The translations under genes were made by a program, and so were the position numbers. From positions 58,507,172 to 58,571,171 of the forward strand of contig JARCOQ010000002.1 in the NCBI GenBank assembly GCA_029207755.1: a DNA stretch of 64,000 nucleotides, read 5' to 3'. This DNA comes from Chamaea fasciata. Taxonomy: Eukaryota > Chordata > Aves > Passeriformes > Sylviidae. The notes under the pieces are model-generated. The model saw nothing but the letters and a program-made list of their open reading frames with translations. It did no database searches and was not told the origin of the DNA. This document shows positions 48,845 through 58,974 of this stretch, piece by piece. The stretch's first letter is position 1. Each line of letters starts with the position of its first letter.

Positions 48845-50640
48845 TGTAGGGATCCAGCTGGACCTGTAGATCCCACACAGTTGCGGAGTCAACTGGGAGT
48901 TGATGATTCTCGCAGTCATGGCTTAGGGCACTGAGACTCCCTTAGTCGATCATCCCATGTTGAAGATGGAAGCAACGAATGTGCCAAACCCCTGTGCCTT
49001 GTCCCTGTCCCTGTTTGTCAGGTGACCATCCTTGTCCTGTAACAGCCTGATGTTATTTTTACACTGCCTATTGCCATTAATATATTTGAAAAACACCTCC
49101 TTTTGGTTGTCGCCCACACTTCTGGCAGCTTCAACTCTATTTGAGCTTTGACTATACGAATTTTCTCCCTGCAGTGGCAAGCAAAATCTCTGTATTCTTC
49201 CTATGTCACTTTACCCTGCTTCCACAGAAAATACACATTATTTTTTTGCCTTAATTCCAAGAGAGTACTCTGGTTCAGCTAAGCCAGTCTTCTGCCTCAC
49301 CTGCTTGACTTCCAACATTTGCAAATTGCTGGTTCCTGTGCCCTTAGGAGGTGATATTTAAAAAGTGACCAGCAGTGATGGACACAAACAACTGCAAAAA
49401 CATTTTCCCAAGGGCCCTAATTCACTAATTCCCAGAGCAGCCTCAAGTCTGCTCTTCTCATGTTCAGAGTTGAGGTTTTGCTGGCACTTTTATTCCTGTC
49501 AGCAGAGATTTTAAATTCAATCTCTTTGTGGTCATTGTGGCCAAGACAGCCCCCAGTCTCCACTTGCTCTTAAGATCCACACTGTTGACCAGCAGTAGAT
49601 AAAGGAAGGTATCTTTCTGAGTCAGTTCCCTCAGGAGCTGTTCCATAAAGTCGTCATGCAGGCTTTTAAGAAATCTTCTGGCCTGGGTTGTACCAGCTGC
49701 GTGACTCTTCCAGTTAATTTCTGGTAAGCTGACTGAAGTTGACTTGCAAGTGTCCATTAGTTCCCCTCAAAGAGTAATTCATCTGTGTTATCATCCTGGA
49801 TTGGAGGTCTACAGTCGACTCCCTCAATAATATCTGATTGTTTGTTTGGCCCTTGATCATCACCCTGAGGCTCTCAACTCTGCCCCTGCCAGTTATGAGC
49901 TTCATACATTCTACATCTTCTCTTGCATATAGTGCTACCCCTCGGCCTCTTCTGCCCTGTCCATCCCTCCTGAAAAATCTGTAAATATCCAACAGGCCAT
50001 CCAAGCACAGGAATCATCCCACCAGATTCCATGTATGTCAGTAATGTCCGGTCTCAGGGACTGGGTGGAAGTTTTGTACTGGTGGCATTTGTTTCTCATG
50101 CTTGGGAGCATTAGTGTAAAAACATTTCAGGTTTGATACATGCTAGTGAAAACGTCATGAAGCAGATTGAGGGGTCTCATTAGAACTCATTTCCTTAAGT
50201 GTTGGCATGCCATGCCATTGCTCATCACTGCCTAGCCTGGTTTTGTCCCTTTCTCCCTTCCAAAGCAGTGCTGTATCAACTAACCCCACTAACTCCTTTG
50301 CTGGAATCTTTTTCCCCTCTGAGAGAGATGTATTCCTTCAGATGTCAGTAGACCAGGTTTTGGGTAGGTCATCTCATGGTCAAAGAATCCAAAATTTTTC
50401 TGATTACACCAATTTACACAGTCATTCTGTGACTTCAGAGTCACACATTGAACTGATTATGCCTTTTCTATTGTTCAAAACTTCATCTCATCTTCAGTAT
50501 CATGAACCAAAGCTTGGGAAGGATATTTGTTACAGTTATTCACATCTTTCTGAAAGAAATCAACTTCTGTTAAGAAAGGAGTTCAGATATAAACTACTCA
50601 AAGTTTCATATTCCTCTTTGAAATTCTTATAATTTCTCTC
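48845..50640 (-). mobile_element. Long CR1 LINE piece: ORF1 end, endonuclease, linker
   Basis: This is the longest retroelement piece in the window, reading right to left. Bases 50207-50640 match the reverse complement of CR1 ORF1-side sequence (for example CTCCTTTGCTGGAATC and TTTTTCCCCTCTGAGAG near 50300). The minus frame 49714-50004 gives the start of the ORF2 endonuclease: RRDGQGRRGRGVALYAREDV, then ESLRVMIKGQTNN. It ends ...VNFSQL, where active copies have a GDFN-type box, so the aspartate appears replaced by asparagine. A frameshift near 49730 moves the reading to 49464-49757 (LPEINW, then ARRFLKSLHDDF). The minus frame 48950-49180 continues with the segment between endonuclease and RT: VFFKYINGNRQCKNN, DKDGHLTNRDRDKA. 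The RT core and 3' UTR are missing, so this copy is 3'-deleted as well as mutated. It is inactive. Confidence 0.88.
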
Positions 50641-52639
50641 TTTACATTCTCTTCAGTATAATTTCTATGTATTTGCATCTATACTGCTCCTTCTAGTTTA
50701 GACTTTCAAGCATATTTAGGCACCCCTGTATGAACTATTTTTTAATGGCATATAATTACTTGAAAAATTCAGATGGGAGTTATTAAAATAGAATGTAAAG
50801 AAGGATTTCACACAGCGTACAAGTCAGAGGATTCATCTGCCAGACTTTTCTTCTCTCTACAGACTTTTGCCTTTTAACCTTCATAAAGATTATTTTATCA
50901 GAATCCTATAAAAATGCAAGCATTTATTCTAACAGCACACTTGTAATCATCATTGGAAAAGGTATTAAAGCTCTTGTCAAGCTGGGTAACTCATGTGAAA
51001 AATACTTCTTTGATCCAAAGAGGAATGATTTCGTCATAGCTTAGTTTTATGATGAAGGCTGAAGAAAGCACACAAAAATTAACAGTAATCTTATGAGAAA
51101 ACAAAGTAACTGGCTTGATAAGATTTTAGGAAAAACTAACTTTAAATTTTGAGTAACAGAGAAAAAAAGTTGAAGTTGAAAACTGGTAGGGTAGTGATAT
51201 TCAGCTATCTATAAAAACAGTGCATTTTAATATAAAATCAAGAGCATTCTCATCACACAGTTTAAATAAAATTGAAAATCATCAGTGCTGTGATAAAAAC
51301 ACATGTAGCATTAGAGCATACAAAAACTTATGTAGCAAGTATTAGGTCTGAGGAAAACAAGAATACTTCTTTGTTACAAAAGAAAAGAAATATACCTAAT
51401 AGAGTGGAGAAACAGGAAGCCTTAAAAGAATAACTCTCTTTACAATGACAGTAAATGTCATTTATGTCATTTGCCAGATTATCCAGTGTCTTTATAGAAA
51501 AATTTCTCAGTGTTTCGCTGATGAGCTGTTACACAGCAAGGTCTGTGCCAAATTGTCCTGTTTCTCTTCGCTCCATTTGGGACTTACTCAACCCCAGAAA
51601 GTATTAACTAAATGTGCCCTTTACCTGCAAATAAAAGCTGTTGATTAAACAGCTAGATAGATTGGTTTTTGTCACAAGTTCATCTTCAATAATACCGATT
51701 CTTATTCAAGATTGTTTGTATCAAAGTTTCTGCATCTGTCTTCTACTCCAGTACCAAATCAGGCAGCTATCCTTGTCATGCTTCTGAAAGGAGTTCCTGA
51801 CATTAAAAATATTTTTATGACATGGACATGAAATGTCAGTCAATGGACTAAAACAGGATTGTTCTGAAAATATAAAACAAACTTTCAAAGCGAAAAAATA
51901 TTCCTTTTTTTTTGTTCCCCACCAAAACAATTGAAAAGCTTATATGGAAAAAATCATTACAACATGGTACCTTTGAATTGTATTTCAAACTAAAGTTCTG
52001 GATTTTTTTAAACTGATATTTCTGAATTACTTGCTCATGGTAATCATCTTGCAAATTCTGTCATCTCCCTGCAAAATTAACAAAATGTGAAGTAAAGAAG
52101 TGATAAAGCTGATTTTTATCCAGTAATTATGCAAATTTATAATCAAAAGAGGAATTTTAATGTTTAAAAATTTAAGAACATGTCTAAAAAATAAAGCACT
52201 TAAAGTCTTTCTTCTGAATTTTTTAAGTCTTTTCCTTTTGAATTCTAAAGGTATTAGTACCAAATGTAATGTACCACAGAATCAGCAGTGTGATTCTGTG
52301 TAACAATTGCCTCAGAAATATCCTTTGCAATTTGTGTTTAGGTAGACAGTTTCTGTAAGCAGTGTTTCTCGTACTTATGGAAAATCCATTAAAACAGAGA
52401 AACAGAGATGCTTTTGAATCTGGCATGAAATTAGGCACTCAAAGTTCAGGTACAAATTTGAAAAGTTTGGGTTAGTATTCAGGTAAATCATGGTTCTATG
52501 AGGGAGTTTATGTTTTGCAAACTTAAATCAGAACAATTCCAAACAAATAACATGAGTGCCACAGTGGAATGAGATCATAATTATCAGTCAGAAACTCCTG
52601 TGAGGATTAATAAGGAAGCTTCCCTGACCAACCATCCTG
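50641..52639. other. Gene-less AT-rich unique sequence
   Basis: I see no gene, repeat or RNA in this stretch. CR1 similarity may extend a little beyond 50640 but becomes unreadable. Confidence 0.5.
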
Positions 52640-52960
52640 GATCCCCTCTGGCAGTCATCTCACACCACCTGAGCTGGGACCGGGGCCCCTTTGCAGCCAC
52701 ACCCCCAACACTCACACAGTCACACCCGCTTTCCTCACCGGCTCGACCTCAGGTTTTTCACAGCAGAGTCTGAGAGATCCAGATAATTAAAATAATTTAG
52801 TCCTAGTGCAATACTAAATAACAAAATAACCTGGGTGTTCCCGGCCCTTTGTTGTGCAGAGGGTTGGCAGTTCCCAGACTCTTGCCTCGGGCTCCAGCCA
52901 CCTGGAGCACAGCCTGCAGCTCCCATTGCATCTGCACCCCAAGCTACCTGCTCTGAAGGT
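52640..52960. repeat. GC-richer dispersed repeat, copy 2
   Basis: This GC-rich block within AT-rich DNA shares TTTCCTCAC..GG.TCGAC, CAGGTTT and CAC.GCAGAGT with copy 1 at 41440-41720, in the same direction. Left of the shared part are CACACCACC and CACACCCCCAACACTCACAC runs, and right of it an AATTAAAATAATTTAG stretch then CCCGGCCCTTTGTTGTGC. It looks like retroelement-derived sequence (perhaps an LTR edge and adjacent interior) but has no coding motif. Limits are approximate. Confidence 0.58.
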
Positions 52961-55496
52961 ATTTCTCAACAGGTTTTTTGCTGAATTTGATCTGCTATCA
53001 GAATATCCTCTTTTTCAAGTTAGTATTCAATATGGAGGTAAAATATGATGCTGTCATATTTTATGAAGAAAACTGGTCAAAACTCAGAGAATGTCCTCTG
53101 AGCCAGATCTAGTAGCATTTTTCTGGTGTAAATTGCCAGAATGGAGGCCTCTAATGCCATTTGAGATTCCCTAGATTATCCCAAGTAGCCTCCTACTGAC
53201 AGTCCAGAAGGGAACATGGATCATTCATAGGTTTTATGTCATGCTTGAGAGCTTCTTATAGATATCTTGGATACCTTAGGGCTTCTCAGATGTCACTAAG
53301 TGTTTTTGCATCAGGGGAACTAAGATGACCCTTATTGCTTTTCTCTCTCTAATCAGGTTTGAAAAAGGAAGCAAAACACATTTGAGCAATAAGCAGTTCT
53401 AGTAATTGAGACAGCTTTTAGACCACTCCTTTTCCTTTCGGTTCAGAATTTATTCAATATTCCCATGTTAAAAATCTTGTTAAAGCAGAAAGAGGAAAGA
53501 TAACTTCTGTATAAAAAAAATAATTTATTGTTTGTGTAGTGGCTATTTTAACAATCTAATCTAGGAGGTATAATTAGTTTAGGTCAAATTATTAGAGAAA
53601 AGGAAATAACTTTTCTCTACTGAAAAAAGTTTTAATGATAGCAGTAATACAATTAAAACCATTATAAACACATTATACTTTCATGCTTTTTCTGGTATTA
53701 TCCACTCATTCTTCTCTAGGTCTTGGGATCAATTTCATTCTAGTGCTGGTGTAGGAGTTGCTTCAGTGAATTTTCAGCAACAGGAATCTTTCACCAGGAA
53801 GAATATTTTTGATGTTAATGTTGAGATTTTTTTCTTCTTCCTTCTAGTATTTACTAAGAATAATTTTACTGTGTTTGCCAAAATTATTTTAAAACTTTCT
53901 CTTTCTTAATTGGTCTGCAACTGCATATTATATTTGAATATATCTATGACAGCATTTAGATATGTTAGATACTCCTTTTTTTTTTTTTTTTTTTTTTTTA
54001 ATTTGCTACTCCTCAAACCAATTTTGTCCGGCTATGAATTCCTCCAGATATGAATTACTATAACTGATCATGTGTCTCCAGTGCCTTCCTGTATCCAGCC
54101 TTTATCACCCCTTTCCTGTGCTTTCCTGTGCTGCATCCCCACTTTTCTAAGCTTCTGCTATCAGACCAGGTCTGTGTTTTTCCGCATCACTATCTTAGAA
54201 CCATAAACAACTTCATAAAAAACACCACCCTACTTGTCTCTACTATCTCTATACAACTGTGATTGCACTGTATAATGTTAAGCAAAAAAAAAAAAAATTA
54301 GCTATAGTCACCTCATCAGAAGAAAAAAATGCTCTTCCAGGTAAATCAAATAAAACAAAGCTGCAGGCAGGTGAAAAAATTTCAGAAAAGGGAATACTGA
54401 CAAACCTCAGTCCTAAGACCTTGCAAGCTTATTTCAAAGCCTGTGGCCTTTACTGGTTCTGATTATATTGTATCATAGATCACAGAATTACAGTATTTCT
54501 AGAGAAAGAAATATTATCTCATATGTAGCACTATTTTTAGATGCATGAAACATCATCTAGTACAAATAAAATTCAAATTTTATTTTCTTTTTTTAACCTT
54601 TTAAAAAAAGTAATGAATTAACGTTTAAGAATGGATTTGAAATCATTCATTAAAGAGAACCATACATCCAGAGTATGGAATTTAAAACATTCCACTTTTC
54701 TGAATCTGGAAAGTAGAAAAACAAGCAAGACTGCTGCTATCCTGGGCTGAGTCTACTACCAGAATAAGGAATGCTTTGAGATAGCTATTGCAGGTGCCTT
54801 AGAGACACTAGCTTTCTTTGTTTTGTTGCTTTTTTTGATTGATTTCTTGGTTTCCTATGCAGTGCCTATCTGAGAGGTTGTTAAACCCTGTTATTTTTTG
54901 AATATTTACTATTTGAGTCTAAGCATGGTAATATTTTTTAAATTTATATGGATTAATCAGTAAAGATGCCATGGTATGGGGTGAGAATATGGTTCAAAAT
55001 AATGGTTTTCTTATTTCTGATGTGTGTAAAATGCTTTCACATATATATAAAACTCCCAATATATGTTGCTGGAGTTTTTTCGCTTAATGTGTGTCATTTA
55101 ATAGGAAATCTTGTGCTGTTTTGTCAATGTATTTTATGATGCCTTAAGCAACAAGCAGAAAACAATATTGTGTTAAGACTACTGAATCTGTAATGGTGGG
55201 TATTGGACATCTCAGGAGAAGTTTCTTTACTGGATTTTCCCTGAATTGTCTTGGGGTAAATGGCTTAGCAGATGTGGGATACACCTATCAAAGCTCAATG
55301 CTATAAAAGGACAGCAGCCATGGTTTTATGTTGTTCTTGTCTACCTTTGTAATCCTCTTGTCACAAGTAAGTAAGGAAAAAATTGTTCATTAAGCATTTC
55401 ATTATCAGAAGAAATTCGGGCAAAACCAGAAGACAGATGATATTGTATCTTTAAATTTCTGCAGTTGTACCTATGATACAAAAGCTGAAGTAGGCT
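52961..55496. other. Gene-less unique sequence with a T run
   Basis: No gene is recognised. It contains a 24-T run (53976-53999). A promoter-like CTATAAAAGGACAGCAG near 55302-55318 has no identifiable transcript attached. Confidence 0.5.
53976..53999. repeat. Pure T run of 24
   Basis: An uninterrupted homopolymer with no attached retrocopy. Confidence 0.93.
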
Positions 55497-56070
55497 TCAG
55501 AACAGGTTTACAATAGTTAATTTTTTTCTGTGTTTAAGTTGATATGTAAGGGCAGGACAGGGACTAATGCCTGATCCTGGAGTCATCTGAAAGAAACAAT
55601 GTGGGTTGTTTTGAACCACATTGAATAAACCAAACCTGAGATATTGACCCAAATCACAGATAAGCAGAGTGAGCAATAGCACTTTATGTACTGCATGATT
55701 GTGTGCCATGGACTGGGTTTTGGCCCTAAGCCTGAGTATCACGGCATGGCTTATAGACACAGCCCTAATCCCTCTGCCCTCCCAGTCAGGCTTGCCCCAA
55801 TGCATTGCTTATTGCAAACAGCCCTAAGCAAATGGGAATGACCAAATCGGGGTCAAGCACTGTTTGGAGTGATGGCTGGCACAAATTAAATGATGGGATG
55901 TGGTTTCTTGACACTTTAACATGATGGGTTTAACAACTTTGTGCATGTACCCACAAAACACCCTTTTAAACTTTCCTGGAATTGGTATAGCCTTGCAGAT
56001 TTGATGCTCAAGGTTTATCCTTCCCCCTCTACATTTAGCAGTATGCATATACAGAGACCCATGCAATTTT
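55497..56070 (-). other. GC-elevated block, possible minus-strand LTR
   Basis: The block is distinctly less AT-rich than its surroundings and ends near a 19-T run (56079-56097). On the minus strand it contains a GCAATAAGCAATGCATTGG phrase (near 55795-55813) and, further on, GTGTCTATAAGCCATGCC (55745-55762), which together resemble the U3 and TATA region of an avian retroviral LTR. A minus frame of 102 codons (55497-55805) has no known motif. This is a suggestion only; unique sequence is equally possible. Confidence 0.35.
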
Positions 56071-58225
56071 TTACCTGCTTTTTTTTTTTTTTTTTTTAAT
56101 GGAATTGCTTGTAGCTTGGCCTAAACTGTTCACAGTATGTTTATAGAAAAACAAACTGACACACTGCTGCATATCTCAGTCAATGTTTTTACTGACCTAG
56201 CAGACTGCAAGACTGAGCACCTGGATGCATATTAAGTCAGTGAATATGCTGAGAATATGCCTTCTGAAAGGGATCAGAGCTCAACCCTATGCCTTAAACA
56301 GAGCCCAAGCTTATAGATAAACAATACAGAAAGTAATTATGCTTAGACTCACATGTGCCTCATAGAATGACAAGCTTGCTGTGTTTAATCTTTGCTTAAC
56401 GCAGCAAAGTTTTCAACAGTTTTATTATAACACCAACATGAATCCACCATGAGCAGAAATAGATGATTGATGGTGCAGTTGTGGCCTCTTCTCTTTCATA
56501 GATGCTTGCCTACATTGTAAAGGCACCATGTGGCTTTTCAGACATCTGGTAACAGCTGATCATATTCAGGACAAGGACAGCAGGACTTCTGTTTGTCCAG
56601 ATTGCAACACAACACTAAAGCACAAATGAGGAATCTTGAATTTTACTTGACTCTGTCGAGTATTATCACCCCCCTCCTTTCAGAGTCATTCAAGCATTAA
56701 ATGAAAACCATAGCACCCTTATGAATACATTGTTCCAGTTCTGTATATGTTGTACAATTAAGAAGATGTAAAACCAGTAACTGATTATCAAGAATGACTG
56801 CAGCCAACAGTAAGGGAGCACAGAAAATTGTATTCACTATTTGTTAGCTAATTTAAAAAAAAAAACAAACAAAGCAAACCACTCTAAGGGTGAATAGAAG
56901 GACAAATTTCAGAGGATTTTATTGATAAATTTTGCTTACTGCTCTGGGGAAGCACTCTTAAAAATGTGCTATAAAGAAAAAAAAAATTAAACCTAGCTAG
57001 AATGGCTCAGGGGCCTCCCAGGGCTTTTAAAGCAATGTTTTAAAATTATGTCTGGAAAGGGTAGCTTGGGATTCAGAATACACCTGTAGGCTGTAGCAAA
57101 TTTAGGCCTAATAGCTCTAAAACAATGTAAGCAACCTAGTGCAGATAATGAATTTGTCTTCTGAATGTGTGTTCTCATCAGATTTTCTGATGTATAGACA
57201 ATATAAATATATGTATGGTTAATAGAAAGAACAAAATTAAGACACTGACTATACCCATTAACAGCATATGAGATGATATTAAATACCACCTGTCTGTTCA
57301 AGAGCAAAATATTTTCTGGTTGTTATATTGGTTATGCATGAAGAGTTAGGGCTAAAACTTCCATAGCATTTAAACAAATAAGACAGCACCACTCCTCCAC
57401 TACTCCCAAGTACTTTTCTCACAAACATATAACAAATTGTGGTAGCTTAATAAATTGTGACTCTGCAGCCACTTTAGGAATCTCTGTTGTAGTGACTGGT
57501 CTGAAATAAATTTAAAATTCGATTATTGATGATACCCATTTAAGCACGAAATACAGATACACATATTGCATCTGGTATAAACATATGACAGACTAGAAAA
57601 CTAGTTTTCTTCATTACAAGATCACAGGGCTGAATTTCAAAGAAAAGAAGTTCTCACCAAGTATTAAAACTGTATTTGTGTGAAAACATGAGTCATCCTC
57701 TGAATTGTAAGTAACTTTGGCAGTTAATCCTCTCCGATTCAAGGAGGAATAAATAGTTCTAACCATTTTCCATTAGTAAGGAGAAATCTGCTGAAACAGT
57801 TTAGGTCCGGGTTATGGTTGTTTGTTCTGGTTTTGTTTTGTTTCGTTTTTAAACTTGCACATAGATATAGAAAATTACACTTATTGAGTAAGCAAGTGAT
57901 TCAGGGTCTAGCCCAAACATCTATTAAACCAATGAAAGTTTTCCCATAGCCCTCAATAGTGCAAGATCAGGAATATTGCATTTAGTGTACAATAGGAATT
58001 AAAGCATAGTCTTAGCATTTCCATACAGACTTAAGCTACAAAAAGCATTGTGCTGGTTCACTGCATCCTTTAGGCTCCCTTACATTTCTCCAAATAAAAT
58101 GTACATTTGTCTTGGTTGATAAGCAATTCCACATATGACACTAAGAGTAGAATTGGATCTCAATTTTAAAAGGCACTACTGATACAAAATTTTCCCTATT
58201 TCTGGCAGTTTTAAGTGAAAGAAGG
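56071..58225. other. Gene-less unique sequence
   Basis: No gene or clear transposon was seen. There is a T run at 56079-56097 and otherwise AT-rich single-copy-looking DNA. Confidence 0.5.
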
Positions 58226-58417
58226 AAAGGAAAGGAAAGGAAAGGAAAGGAAAGGAAAGGAAAGGAAAGGAAAGGAAAGGAAAGGAAAGGAAAGGAAAGG
58301 AAAGGAAAGGAAAGGAAAGGAAAGGAAAGGAAAGGAAAGGAAAGGAAAGGAAAGGAAAGGAAAGGAAAGGAAAGGAAAGGAAAGGAAAGGAAAGGAAAGG
58401 AAGAAAGAAAGAAAGAA
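58226..58417. repeat. AAAGG pentanucleotide microsatellite, 35 copies
   Basis: Thirty-five perfect AAAGG units (58226-58400) are followed by four GAAA-type units to 58417. It is all purine on the plus strand. One frame stays open across it and gives a repetitive K/G/E/R peptide (58215-58466), which is an artefact of the 15-base periodicity. Its purity suggests recent growth and length polymorphism. Confidence 0.97.
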
Positions 58418-58932
58418 TTGCTTTCTTACCCTCAGAATTACTTTTAGTTATATCAGACTGTATTAAATGGCCAGAGTATTCATAAGAAAACTGAAACTTA
58501 TTGAAACAACTTAACTACATATATTGTCACTAGGCTAACACCCTGGTGGACAATGGCATTTTTTAAATACAGTGATCTCAGCATATTGGTGGCACAAAGT
58601 CTGTAGGGAGATGTCTCATTTTCCATTAGTCACTTGGAATTGCCAAAAATATTAGGTTTTTTGAGCATGCAAACCTTACCTGCAAACTTTTTCCTGTCTT
58701 TACTATAAAGAATAATTCATCTTAAAGGGTTCCAGTAATGCACACAGAGATGTGCAGACATTCCCTTGGTTGCTAAGAGGTTAATGAAGTGTATCTTTTT
58801 ATTCTTTTGAGACCCTCGATATGTACAGATTTGTACCTCTTCTCATACTGCATAGACATTAATTCCAGTAGTGTATTCTCTCCAAGTATTTGTGTGCTTG
58901 ATATTCAGATTTTTTTCTTGACAGTAATTGAG

Positions 58933-58935
<3 letters not shown>
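58418..58935. other. AT-rich spacer between two simple repeats
   Basis: Nothing recognisable in this stretch. Confidence 0.5.

Positions 58936-58972
<37 letters not shown>
58936..58972 (+). repeat. Pure poly(A) run of 37
   Basis: An uninterrupted A homopolymer follows TGAGATT. No AATAAA is visible in the 40 bases before it and no target duplication was found, so a microsatellite is more likely than a retrocopy tail. Confidence 0.93.

Positions 58973-58974
<2 letters not shown>

Noticed and set aside
50207..50632. 141-codon plus frame
   Set aside because: It is antisense to the ORF1-side part of the CR1 at 48845-50640 and has no independent coding evidence.
55302..55318. TATA-like CTATAAAAGGACAGCAG as a gene promoter
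   Set aside because: No downstream exon, splice signal or LTR edge was recognisable; a lone TATA-like string is frequent in AT-rich DNA.
58226..58400. CRISPR-like regular repetition
   Set aside because: The units are 5 bases with no spacers, so it is a microsatellite. The window is vertebrate DNA.
58215..58466. Open frame with a repeated K-G-K-E-R-type peptide
   Set aside because: It is the translation of the AAAGG microsatellite; the 15-base period keeps the frame open. No protein is implied.
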